A stretch of DNA of 64,000 bases. It comes from Lichenostomus cassidix. Its lineage: Eukaryota > Chordata > Aves > Passeriformes > Meliphagidae. Of the stretch, positions 53,441 through 64,000 are shown piece after piece. Location: NCBI GenBank assembly GCA_008360975.2, contig CM039182.1, positions 101,773,443-101,837,442 of the forward strand. The letters run 5' to 3'. The position numbers and the translations under genes were made by a program. The notes under the pieces are model-generated. The model did no database searches. It had not been told where the DNA came from and worked only from the letters and a program-made list of their open reading frames with translations. Each line of letters opens with the position of its first letter. Positions within the stretch are counted from its first letter, which is position 1.

Positions 53441-54890
53441 TCTGTGCTCTCCCTGCTCCTGAAGGACAGTTGGCAAATGTGCAGCACTAGTAGTTCCTTC
53501 GGTGCCTGACTGGGGACAAGCTTGGGCACCTGCGTGGCTGAAGTTGAATTGTAAGCGGTTATGTCAGTATGAGCTGCTTGTAAAAATCAGTGTTCAAGTC
53601 TGCAAACACTTCATTGGGACAGAGGGGCCGTGAGAAGAGATGGAGGCTTGCTCCAAGTAACATAATTGAATTGGATACACTGATAACAGTGTTTAACCTG
53701 AAGAAAATGTAAATATTTTCAAGAGCTTTAAAATGCTGGCATTTGCCATCTACCTTTGTTTGGACACCAAGATAGTTCGTTAGCATCTTCTATTAAAAAT
53801 TATGAATGATTTCATTTTTGAAAGGTAGAAAATGTATAAGAATGCACTTAAACAAGATCAAGGCAACAAAAATTTTTTTTTCACTTAAGTGAAAATTATG
53901 AATCACTTTTTTTGCTTCCTACTGCAAATACATGCCCTAAAAATGTTTGTAATACAGGTCTTCTGAATGAGTTTGCATTATTAAAATTATGGGGTTTTGT
54001 TGTTAAGATAAATGTTACTAATATAGGCAAGATATTTTGCATCTGTAACACACAGACTAGAATTTACTGTTAGCAGCACCCTGCCTATTTATTTTGCTGT
54101 GATACCCATTTGTCTGAAATGAAGGTTTATGCTGTGGTTATCATTAACAAGATTAAGATCTGTTCAAATGACCTGATTTAGGCTGCACAAGGCAAATGAA
54201 TAGCATGAGGTGTGTCTCAGTCTGATGCCCTGCAGATTCAGTAGGTCCCACTGTGATACAGGCCCTGACTTAATTTTGTCTTACATTAATCCAAAGCAGC
54301 AGGATGTAGCTTTGGATGAAAAAGCTCCTTGCCTCCCCACCAATGAATCATGCAGAAACTGTGAAAAGCAGCAGCTCATTTTTCCATTCTCAGTCCTCAA
54401 CTTGAAATATTTCTTTAATACAGAGCAGAAGAGCCTAGGACCACAAGAATCACCTTTGTAAAGGAGAAGAGATACTTCCCAGCAGGACAGAAAAGGGTGG
54501 GAAGATGCTAGTGGTGATTGAGATCTTAATGTGTTTGATATCAGCAGTGTTTGATACCAGCCTTGCAAAGCTCTCTAGTCTCTGTACTGGCACATTCCTA
54601 TAAGATTAATCTTCCCCCACACAGAAACACACATGCTGATTTAGACATTTCATATTCTGCCAAGCACTGAAACAGCTGGAAGCTGAGTGTCCTAAAGTGC
54701 AGCACCATGGGGTCCTCTGGGCTGAAGCAGCCCTTTCTGGTTTCTGCATCTGAGCACATGAGGTTCAAACCTTCACTAGTCATTGTAGCTGAAATTTTTA
54801 ACAGACTTAAAATTAATAATTTTTTTCTCAGCAGCCTGACTAAAACATGGTGATCATTCTATAAAGATTGAGGGTTATAGAATTCCTTAC
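53441..54890. other. Non-coding sequence, no gene seen
   Basis: No supportable gene. Overlapping frames of 83 (plus) and 95 codons (minus) at 54210-54568 show no motifs. The boundary with the CR1 upstream is blurred. Confidence 0.6.
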
Positions 54891-54909
54891 ATTGATTTGA
54901 TAATTTCAT

Positions 54910-55159
54910 TATGATTGGTTAATAAATCACTGATTCCAAGTGTTAACATTGTTCGTAACAGATGCTTTTCATTGGTTATATGTCTCTTGCAACAGTGGTT
55001 TAATTAAACACTCTGGATGCATGCTATAAAAATAGATTGCAGACACTGCTCAAATTCAGAGATTCATTTAAACTTTTGCTTCAGATATCAAAGAAGTTTC
55101 CAAACTTTTAAGATCTTTATCACCTCTGACCAGCTGCAGTAGTGATGCTGTAGGTTTAG
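54910..55159 (+). promoter_or_regulatory. Candidate TATA promoter with short first exon
   Basis: Two inverted CCAAT cores occur in GATTGGTTAAT (about 54914) and CATTGGTTATATG (about 54971). A TATA element, TATAAAAATA, lies at 55025-55034, right after ATGCATGC. Some 25 to 30 bases further is AGACACTGCTCAAATTCAG, a plausible start region. About 100 bases on comes a splice donor, TTTAG then GTAAGCA, with its GT at 55160-55161. The proposed first exon (about 55055-55159) contains no usable ATG, so it would be 5' UTR or non-coding. The spacing is right for a polymerase II promoter and first exon, but each motif is individually common in AT-rich DNA. No gene can be named downstream. Confidence 0.2.
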
Positions 55160-55303
55160 GTAAGCACGTTTAGGTAATTATGCAGAATGCATGTCTTTGA
55201 GGACAATCTATTTTTGGATTCCTAATTGCCATATATTTGTAGACAGGGGAAAAAATACTGTTTTCTCTTCTGTTTTAAAGAAAACTAATTATTTAAACTG
55301 AGG

Positions 55304-55370
55304 TTTTGAGGAGAAAATGAACACAGGTTTCCATGAGATTTTGAGGAGAAAATGAACACAGGTTTCCATG
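55304..55370. repeat. 35-bp tandem duplication (1.9 copies)
   Basis: Bases 55304-55338 are followed by a copy at 55339-55370, identical over 32 bases (core GAGGAGAAAATGAACACAGG). A small inverted repeat begins three bases later. High identity suggests a recent event. Confidence 0.95.
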
Positions 55371-55372
55371 TT

Positions 55373-55400
55373 TTACATTCTGTAACATTATAGAATGTAA
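55373..55400. repeat. Small inverted repeat, 9-bp arms
   Basis: TTACATTCT at 55373-55381 pairs with AGAATGTAA at 55392-55400 around a 10-base loop. It directly follows the 35-bp duplication and may have helped cause it. Confidence 0.8.
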
Positions 55401-57554
55401 TGTCTCCTCAACAGTTCTTTTCAATAGGAGAAATATTTAAAGGAAAATAGGGGATCTTTCCCCCAGTCTTATCTCAGAACCCCTTAAATTCAAATTCTCT
55501 CAAGTTATAACGTAAAAATTAGTTTTCTTCCTAGTGTTGCCAGACATTAGACCCCATGAAATGTTGTTGGTTCAGGTTTACTTCTTGTTGGGAACATTAG
55601 TAGGCCAGAGCAGCAATAAAGGAATATTGGAAACAATTCTTAGCCATAGTGCTTACTCAGAGTCTGTCTAAATTAGTGCAAATGGATCTGCAGCTAACCA
55701 GCAATGTTCGGATACAAGCAGTTGGTTAGGTCACTGCTCAATTAAATATTCACTTTATTTATCCTGCAAGATGGCACCTGCTTTCTGGAGGCCATGTTAA
55801 ACAAAGATCCAAAGTTTTCACAGTTTTAGACTAAGTAGCCTCCCCCCAAATTTTATTCCTCCACATGCCCAGTATATAACCTCTCAAGCTGTAAACAATA
55901 TTCTAACACACACAAACATTTTTTTTTTCCTGACAGAAAATGCAACTGTTCTTCTCTTATTTCAGTTTTTGGAGGCAGGAGAGGCAAGGCTCATGCTGCT
56001 ACTTCCTCTAAGGAGCATCATGTAGATTTAAACACAATTATTTGCGAACATGGACAAATTTCAGAATCCCTGCATTCTCCCACAGGCACTACTAAGAATA
56101 TAGTCTAACAGCTGGAGATAACGTTAGTAAAGTGCAGCAAAGCCTATTACATAGAAAGTGAGAAGTCAATACCATCTTTGTAGTCATATCCTGATATGAA
56201 GGGAAAAAAATCTCGCTTGAAAACTTCTATTTGATTTTGCCCAGGGCTATGAGAAATGAACAATCAAGGACTTAGCCACACTGGATTAAGATTTTATTGC
56301 TCCTAAGCACCAGCCCAACCTGACTGGCTGTATGCCAGGGAACTCAGTTCCTTAGGAAAGAAGGAAATTGCAGTTTTCTAGGAAGAAAAATCTGTCTGTA
56401 CCTCAGGTGCAGTCTGATAACCTAGTTGAAATCCACTCCATCAGCAGTTTAAGGCATCGTGGGGGTGTACAAAACAAACACTCTATCATAGTGTTTTCCC
56501 AAGAGCAGTATAATTCCCAGGCAAAAGCAAAACTTCACACATGCCATATCTTCTCCTTCAGAGATTGGAAAGGAAAAGGATATATGTTTCCATCAGATTT
56601 TCTAAGTCTACCAACTGTGAGTGACTTTGCAGGTTTACTCTGGGTTAACAGCACAAACTGTGTTTAGATGGGGGTTGACATTTTGACCATCACATCTTGC
56701 TTAACGAGTCTGATAGTGTTTTTTTTTTTTTTCTTCTGGGTGTAGGGAAACCTGACAGCTACTTGATCACAAAAGAACTTTTATTCCTTGTGCTACCATG
56801 AAGCAGAAACATTGCACAGTACAAAAAGTCTCCCACAAGAATCTGTAGGGCCTTAGAGAACTTAAAAGATGAAGATAATGAAGGCAGTGGTTGGGGGAAA
56901 AAATCATAAAGGAAAATAATGTTTTCATCTAAGAGCTTGAAAGAGGGGAATAAGAAGGATACAAAGTCAGGCATGAAAACGACATTTGCTATTGTCTACT
57001 AATGAATTACGAAAATGATTCAGAAAAGCTGAGGAGGAGTAATTCAAAGGAAACAATCAGTAAGGAATTTACACTGAAACAAACAAACAAAAAGTAACTA
57101 GAGAAAGCTGGCAAGGCAAGTTGTTGAATTGTCATCCTGGGAAGTACCAATCTATGTGAGATGGCTAAGAATAACTAACTCAGTCCAGGCAGATGCAAAG
57201 GGAGGGAAATGACAGCAAGTCCCTGCCAATTCAGTCTGCAATGTCACTCTCATACATTCTATCTTTTTGGTTTTGTGACGTGCAAGTCACATTTTATCTC
57301 ATCGATGACAATCAGATTATTTCCTTTCACAAAGACAATCCTGTTTGATTCATATAAACAACACTTATCTTAGCTGTCATCTAGCATTATTTTTTATTTT
57401 CATTACAAGAAACTGCTTTGGCTGCTTGCAGTTTGTTGGTAAATCTCCCTAATTCTGGGTCCAATCAAAGTACTGAGATCACCAGCACTGCAGCACACGG
57501 ATTTTTACATCTGAAAATTTTGTCAGTGCCTACTAGACACAACATGCTAATCTC
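55401..57554. other. Non-coding sequence, no gene seen
   Basis: No supportable gene. A T14 run lies at 56719-56732. A plus-strand frame of 99 codons at 56368-56667 has no recognisable features. Confidence 0.65.
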
Positions 57555-58065
57555 ACCCTTAGTATTCCATTTGGAGTTCTGTGTCCTGCTCCAGACTCCC
57601 CAGCACAGGGCAGACATGAAGCTACAGGAAAGCATCAGGTAAAGGGCCAGAAAAGGGATTAAAGGACAGAAGCATCCCTCATACATAGGGGTTAAAGGAA
57701 TTGGGACTTTTCAGCCTGAAAGGTGAGAAGGATCAGTCAGGGGGATCTTTTCCATGTGTATCAATACCTGATGCGAAGAGTAGAGGAGATGGAGCCATGT
57801 TCTTCTCAGTGGTGTTGAGTGTCAGGACAAGAGACAATGAGTATAAACTGAAATACATAACATTCCATGTAAATACACCATATGTTTTTTTTTCTTTTGG
57901 TGAGGATTTCCCAGAAAGGCTATGGAGTGTCCAGCCTAGGAGATATTCAAAACCCAGTTGGACATGATCCTGAGCCATCTGCTCTCATTGAACACGCTCT
58001 GAGCAGGGCAGCAGCATTAGATCATAACCAGAGCTGATGTTTAAATTCAGCTATCCTGTGATTGG
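57555..58065 (+). mobile_element. CR1 LINE fragment, plus strand
   Basis: The element is in sense orientation. Near 57559-57640 it encodes a decayed ORF2 tail (HLEFCVLLQTPQHRADMKLQ), comparable to the CR1 pattern HLEYCVQFWAPQ. It continues with CAGTCAGGGGGATCTTTTCC, TCTTCTCAGTGGTG, GACAAGAGACAATGAGTATA and GAGATATTCAAAACCCAGTT. It ends with a poor match to the terminal block (CAGCTATCCTGTGATTGG). The region near 57870-57900, where many copies have a bacterial-looking A-rich run, is altered to a T run. The wording matches a different CR1 subfamily from the copies at 6.2 and 52.6 kb and resembles the one at 13.0 kb. Non-functional. Confidence 0.92.
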
Positions 58066-59566
58066 TATAACCTGTAAGTGCAAGGAAGAAAGAAGTGCCT
58101 GTCTTAAAATTTTGACATATAATTAAAATGGTATATCACGTCACTATGCACAGCTCCAGGATACGATGTTCACTGGGACAGTTTATCATAACACTGTCAG
58201 AACACTGGGTTATTGCAGGTTATAGGGCCATTATACCAAAAACCCACATCAAAGAAATCTGTAGACTCTCCTGTTTTATTACTTCATAATGTACAAGAAA
58301 TGTCAAGGTACTTCATGAAAAGCAATAATCGTCGCTGGATTTCCCATCATTGACAACTTTTTAAAATACATGTAAGCTTTAAAGCATAGTCATATTCAGG
58401 TTCTTTCACATGAAAAATATTAACTGAAGACTGGGTAAAAAAAGATCTTCTATTGGTCCCCAAACCTGAGAAGTACAGAGCTCTCCTCCCTTCAGTTGAG
58501 GGTGAAATCCTGCCTAGGATGAATGGGCATTTTTCCATTCCATTCATCAGGGCCAGAACCTGGCAAGTGATCAACTCTGATATACAATTCTAAATTAATG
58601 GCAAAGGGTCTACATCAGTCAATAAAAAATGCTGTGGGATGCTTTCATAAATTTTGCCAGCTGACAAAAAGCTAAGAATAATTAAACTTCATTTAGTTAA
58701 AGCTTGCTCTGTTAAACCCCTAAAACGGCTCTGAAGTTACCTGTAATTAAGATTCAAGCAAAGCCTCAACAGTGTGTGCAATAGGCATGGGGATCCTAAC
58801 CACCCTTTCCTCCTGCTCTCAGTTAGTACCAGCTGATGACACTAATTACACATGAAATTCCTGAGACTGGAACAAGCTGAATCCACATCTCCCAGCACCC
58901 CTCTCTCCCCATCCAGAGGGATGGAGCAAGTTTTTGGTGTTTCCTGGTGAATGATTAGTTACAAGGAAGGGACAGGAGCAGATGCAGTGGGAACTTCAGC
59001 TCAGGAAGCTGTCAATAGGCTGCTAACTCTACAGGATGTTCTGCTGTCTTTGGACATCACCAGAAATCAGTTGTTTAGCACAGGGTGTGATAGAGTTTCC
59101 ACTCAGCTGAGTCCTACTGATTTTTAAAGCGTTTGGATTGCTTGTAAGAACACTGCAGGCAGGCATCTGGCAGCTCAGGGCAGGGTTGAAAAGAGCGAGG
59201 GCAAAACCAGCATGGTGGGGTGGACAAGATGAAGGGTTAAGCAAATGAGATTAAAATACTTTTAAGTCCGGATGACTGAAATGTCTAATTTATACTTACC
59301 CACACTTTGGATTAAAATAAATCTATTTTCAGGCCATCTTTGGCAGCTCTATTTCTGATCCCTTATCTGAAGCAAAGCAGAGGACAGAGTAATATTGACA
59401 CAACTAGAGCCACAAATGAATGCAGTGACTTTCTTCAGCATGTACTGTAGTAAGACTTTAAATCCAGCTTCTTACAAGATGTACTCTTTGATTGTATCTA
59501 GTCTGTCATAGGCTTCCAAAATATGTAGGATTTCTGGGAACACACTGAAGTATAACGACATTATAC

Positions 59567-59589
59567 ATATATATATATATATATATATA
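59567..59589. repeat. (AT)11 microsatellite
   Basis: Perfect AT dinucleotide run of 23 bases. Likely to vary in length between individuals. Confidence 0.97.
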
Positions 59590-60035
59590 GCAAAGCCAAA
59601 AATTTCAGAAAATTGGCATCACAGATGACACAAATTTTAATCCTGTAAAAAGTGCCACAAAGAGTGAATTGTATCTTCTTTTATTGTAGCTAATGACCAT
59701 TCACTATAAGGAAAAACCAAAAAGTTTCTGACATCACCTCATGATATTCTTTTATGCCAGCAGCAGCAACATTCCAGTTGTTTTATGGAAGAGAAATCCT
59801 TATGAAGGTCTAGATTTGAAGTAGTGATGATCGCTGTCACAACAGATGGAATATATATGAAGTAAAGACATTAGCCATCCTAGGTTTAGTATTACAAACC
59901 ATTAATCATATGAAACAGAAAAAAAGAGACAGCTAATTTGAAAAGGTCACAGATTGAGGAAAGACTACAAGAAATTGAAAGAAAAATCTCACCAGAGCAT
60001 AATCTTATTCAGCACCATTTTAGCTGACTGGCATT

Positions 60036-60102
60036 GCTACAGCTAAAAAAACTCTTCTGAGTTTTTTACAACTAAACTCTACAGCTAAAAAACTCTTCAG
60101 AG
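60036..60102. repeat. Direct repeat pair overlapping a small hairpin
   Basis: A unit reading CTACAGCTAAAAAA with an ACTCTTC end occurs at about 60037-60061 and again at 60079-60102, with one A fewer and a few changes. Inside the first copy, AAAAAACTC (60046-60054) pairs with GAGTTTTTT (60059-60067) around TTCT. Probably a replication-slippage product. Confidence 0.8.
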
Positions 60103-63100
60103 CTACAGAGATCAGTCAAACAGGGTGGGGAATTTCCCAGAAGTCAGAAAGTCTGAATTATTGAGACAAACTGAATAATGTGAACAACCTGCAGTTGCTT
60201 ATATGCAGGAAAAACAAACAAACAAAACCCCAAACAACAAAAGTCAATGATCATAATCGTAGGCACACAAGGCTTCTGTGAAGACATAACCTTAGAGTAC
60301 AGGATAAATATTAATGGCAACTACTAATTTATATAGAAACGTATGTGTGTGCACATCTGCAGAGGTGAAGGTGGAAATGAGCAACAATTTGAAGGCAAAT
60401 TTGTACTAGCTGTGGCTGGTTTTACTCTAAAAATAACATATCGGTGTTGCTGAGTTTCAATTAAAGTCCCAACAAAGAGTACATCCACACCAACAGATTT
60501 TTTCATGTAGAAATCTCTTCAAAAGTTAGAATTTTTTTTTTTTTTGTGGTTAATTTGTTTGGAGGAAGAGGTGAAAATTTTCAGATTTAATTATTTAATT
60601 GCAGATGTGCAGTTACCCTGTTAAAGACAGCACCTTGTTTAAGACAGAATAACATTGGTAAAAAATGACTTGGTTTCAGTTGTAAAAAAGGGAAGTTATT
60701 TTTAGTAAAACTTCTCAGTTGCTTCTAATGTATTTATTGAACATGCACAGTTTAAAGACTGTTATTTTAAAAACTACATATGTTTTTATAAGTTACAATA
60801 AACATAAAAAATATTCCAGTATTAGCCACATGCCAGACTATGCAGTGGGGCTGCTCATATAAATTCTTGTAGAGTTTGGAAATAGTAGGGTAGCGAGCCC
60901 AAAATATGAAGACAAATTTTCTGCAAAGCAACCTAGATAATGGGCTATAGAAGAAAACAGTTGTGATCGATCAGAAAATCTCTGGAGGAGGTTAAAACCT
61001 TCTCAGCAAAATGAATAGATTTTGGCTACAGTCCTCAGTTGCCATTAGCAAGAGGGGAAGAGGAAATGCTGCCCAAGGGCTGAAGAGAGATTAGCTCAAG
61101 AGGATGCTCTCTGGTGCAGCAGAGCACTGCCAAGAGGCAGAATGCCTGAGGGGTCTCATCCTACCACTCACTGCAGAATCCTGAGGGTGTCTGGGCAGGC
61201 TGGAGCTGCAGAGGGGCGAGTTCTGTAACAGGGGCACAGACCTGCAATCAGTGCAAGCAGAAATTAAAGCTGTGGTTATAGACATGCCCACAAAAATTAG
61301 AGTTACAACGTCTCTGCTCCTTGTTGTCAGTGGCTTCTCCTTTAGTCACAGGGAATACATCCCTCTGCCCCTGCAGTGGCATGGGGAGAAGAGGATCTGT
61401 GAGGAGTGCTGAAGGTTTTGTGCTGGCTGCCACAGTGCTCACACTGAACCAAAGGTGGGTGTTACCTAACTCTGCTGGGCAGTGATGCTGGAGAAATGGT
61501 TTTTCTCCCCTGTTACCATGGAGATGGTCAGACCAGACCATTAATGAGATGTCTGATGGAGCAGGCGATATAATACCATAGGCAGCATGCTGGATGTGGG
61601 ACAATAATCCTGTATATCAGCCATCAACTTATCAGAACACTTCTAGCTGACTTGTGATAAGGTGGTAAAAGGAATATCTAAGCTCTGGTCTCGTACTTCA
61701 AGAATGATCATTTTTCAGAAGTGGATATTTCTCACCCTTTTTGAGCTAATGCCTGACACTAATGCCATGTGCAATATTATCATAGCCTCCTATCTACTAT
61801 TTCAAATTTTATGTTAGTCTATTAATTATTACAATCTAGTAGAAATCACTATGATAGGAACATACTGCACCTAGTTCTGAAAAGAAAACATTAAATCTTT
61901 TTTTACAGTGTAAGTTCTTTTAGCAATCACATCACTTCAATGCTTTAGCTTCTAGCAGGAGCACTTCTAGCTTCCAGCATTTTTAATATGGTTTCCTTGA
62001 AAATCAGAGGGAATAAGCACATGTGTCTGCATAATCAAGTCAGCTCATCTGTAGTGGAACAAATAGAGAGAAAGACTTATGTGCTTGTTTCATTAGTATA
62101 TACTATGGCAAAACAAGTGATATGTATGCAAATATTTTGCATATAAGTTTTTTTTTCTAAGTCCAGATTTACTTTATTCCTTTGAAGCAGAAGAGCATGG
62201 AATCAATCTTCTACTTTGAATTCATAGATAATCTGATATTCAGCAGCCTTCTGAGCACAAAATCCTCTGTGGGTGGACACAGAGGTATGAATCCGGGATT
62301 TCAGGCAATATAGAGGGGCAGAGGTTTTGAAAGCAGTAGATAGAGCTGAAGCAGAGAGAGGAATGAAGGCAGGAAAAAACAAAACCTGCAGTTTTTACTG
62401 TTGCAGGCAACAGACACTTAAAAACCTCAGTTTGAGAAGTCTCCCTGCTGAATGTAACCTTATGCACATGTTCATACAGTCAGACTCACTCACAGACTAA
62501 GGACTGCCTTTGCAATAGCAGCCATATTTCTCCAAGCAATTTTACACAGGCTGCTTATCATTCATATTTTAAGTCTAGCAATGCAGTATTTTAAATTATT
62601 CAGTTTGGGTAATTGCTGTACAAAATGCTAAGGCATAATGCTTTGTTCATTATTTACACCAAATGCCATTGGACATGCCCTAAGTATTAAGTGAGCCCAG
62701 TTCCACCATATACATGAGAAACATCTGTGAGAACAGTTACTCAACCAGCTACTCAAGCCATTGTTTTCTTGGGGAAAAAAAGAGACAGGACAGGGAACAC
62801 ATTACTGAAATCTAATCCTGCAGTAATAATAGGTTACCTCAACCACCTGCCTGCTATTAAGTACATATCCTAAATCAATTATATAGCTCATTACACAATT
62901 GCTGTTCGGGCCATCTAGTTAAATGCACCCAGATAAACACGTAGATAAAAATGAGTACATCTAAACTAGAGATGTGCCATAGAATGTAAGAAAAGGCTAA
63001 TTAAGGAAATAATCTGTTCAGTAATGAGATATAAAACTCTTATTCTCTTTTCTTCCCCCTTCATTTAGGAAAAAAATAATACATAACTCTTAAAGAAAGG

Positions 63101-64000
63101 AGTTAAAAAAGGCACTGTGGAAAGCAGTTTCTACAGTGAATGATTTTTAGACTGGGGTGTCTAGAATACAAAGACTAGAATACACTGTCTCTGTTGAAGG
63201 GATGCCCTCCTGAGGAGAGATTCTAGATCTGTTAGGTAAAAAAAAGTATATTAAAAAAATTGGAGAAGTAATTGTCCCTGGACCCTTTTTTTTGTCCTAT
63301 GAATCCTATTAAAACAAAACCTGTCCAATTACACTGAATTATGTGATGCTCTGTGTTTATTTACTGTATTTTTCACTAGGTATGAGAATAAGAACAAACT
63401 TGGTTTCATAACAATCTCATTCCCCTCAGATGAATTTAAATAAGAATTTGAAGTATTGAAGGTAGGAAAATCACAGTAATTTTCCAAAGAAATACTCCAG
63501 GGGTTATAGTTCATAATTATTACTGGCTGTTATGTGCATTACAATATCATCTAGAAACTTCACTTATGGACCTGGACCTCACTGAGGTTAACTCTGCACC
63601 ACAATAATAGCTGGAGACAGGTAAGAAGTAAGAATGTTTGTGCTGGTTTCAACAAGTGCTGAGTTCTGCATTTCTGACATCAATACTGTAGCTGTTTCAG
63701 GTCTGTTTAATAATGTGGCACTTAAAAATAAATAACAGCAAATGTTAGCCTTTCTCCATTCTTAGTCTGTGGAATCCATGCTGACTGTTCAATGTAATAG
63801 AAAATGTGTTTGCAAAGCCAAGAACCACCTTGCTGCATTTCACAGGGAATTTTTGTCAAGTTCTATAAATCAAATAATGCAAGCAACAATTTGGTGCTCT
63901 GAATTCAGCAATTGTTTACGTTATCAACTTCCTCATGTCTGAATTTTTAGTCCAGTTTTTTCTCTACCTCATTTATATTACAAAACATCTTCTCAATGTT

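Larger units (their letters stand above)
58066..64000. other. Non-coding sequence, no gene seen
   Basis: No supportable gene. Short features are the AT microsatellite at 59567-59589, the repeat and hairpin cluster at 60036-60102, and a T14 run at 60532-60545. A GC-richer patch at about 61030-61610 carries minus-strand frames of 66 and 118 codons. The longer one starts at TTG, and neither has motifs I recognise. Confidence 0.65.

Noticed and set aside
57418..57642. 74-codon plus-strand frame with a plausible C-terminal pattern
   Set aside because: The recognisable part is the CR1 ORF2 tail. The upstream part is unrelated sequence that happens to be open.
61248..61604. 118-codon minus-strand frame in a GC-richer patch
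   Set aside because: It begins at TTG, has no motif I recognise, and overlaps another frame in the same patch, which is expected where stop codons are scarce.

Overview
This window looks like AT-rich, non-coding DNA from a bird genome, either intergenic or deep intronic. The strongest evidence is a set of CR1 LINE fragments. Several carry the avian-type CR1 3' end: short repeats close to CATAGAAT, followed on the antisense strand by a GGTTGGAAGGGA-like block. Two copies still show the decayed C-terminal tail of the CR1 ORF2 protein. Base composition, long homopolymers, scarce CpG, and the absence of operons, ribosome binding sites or long open frames all fit a vertebrate chromosome and argue against a bacterial or viral source. 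I cannot name the species or the host locus from sequence alone.

No protein-coding gene can be supported. The longest open frames are about 60 to 147 codons, lie on both strands in no consistent arrangement, often lack an ATG, and resemble no family I recognise. They are what chance gives in 64 kb of this composition. No tRNA, rRNA, CRISPR array or bacterial-type element was seen.

Layout: 1-6.2 kb is featureless AT-rich sequence with one short direct repeat. CR1 fragments on the minus strand lie at about 6.2-6.7, 10.6-10.9 and 13.0-13.3 kb, with a perfect hairpin at 12.45 kb. From 13.3 to 37.2 kb there is mostly unique sequence with a CR1 tip at 29.0 kb, a GC-richer patch at 24.9-25.2 kb, and a block at 33.7-35.0 kb that resembles a conserved non-coding element. 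CR1 fragments on the plus strand follow at 37.3-37.7 kb and, more decayed, near 42.1 kb. A GC-richer block with opposed open frames sits at 45.65-46.25 kb. An exon-like segment with good splice signals lies at 49.62-49.83 kb. The longest CR1 (minus strand) spans 52.6-53.4 kb. A possible TATA promoter with an adjacent splice donor is at 54.9-55.16 kb, next to a 35-bp tandem duplication. A further plus-strand CR1 lies at 57.55-58.07 kb, and the last 6 kb hold an AT microsatellite and small local duplications.

I found no convincing new biological system. The best leads for a second look are the exon-like segment at 49.6 kb, the promoter and first-exon candidate at 55 kb, and the possible conserved element at 34-35 kb. 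All three are inferences from motif content and need comparison with other species or RNA data.
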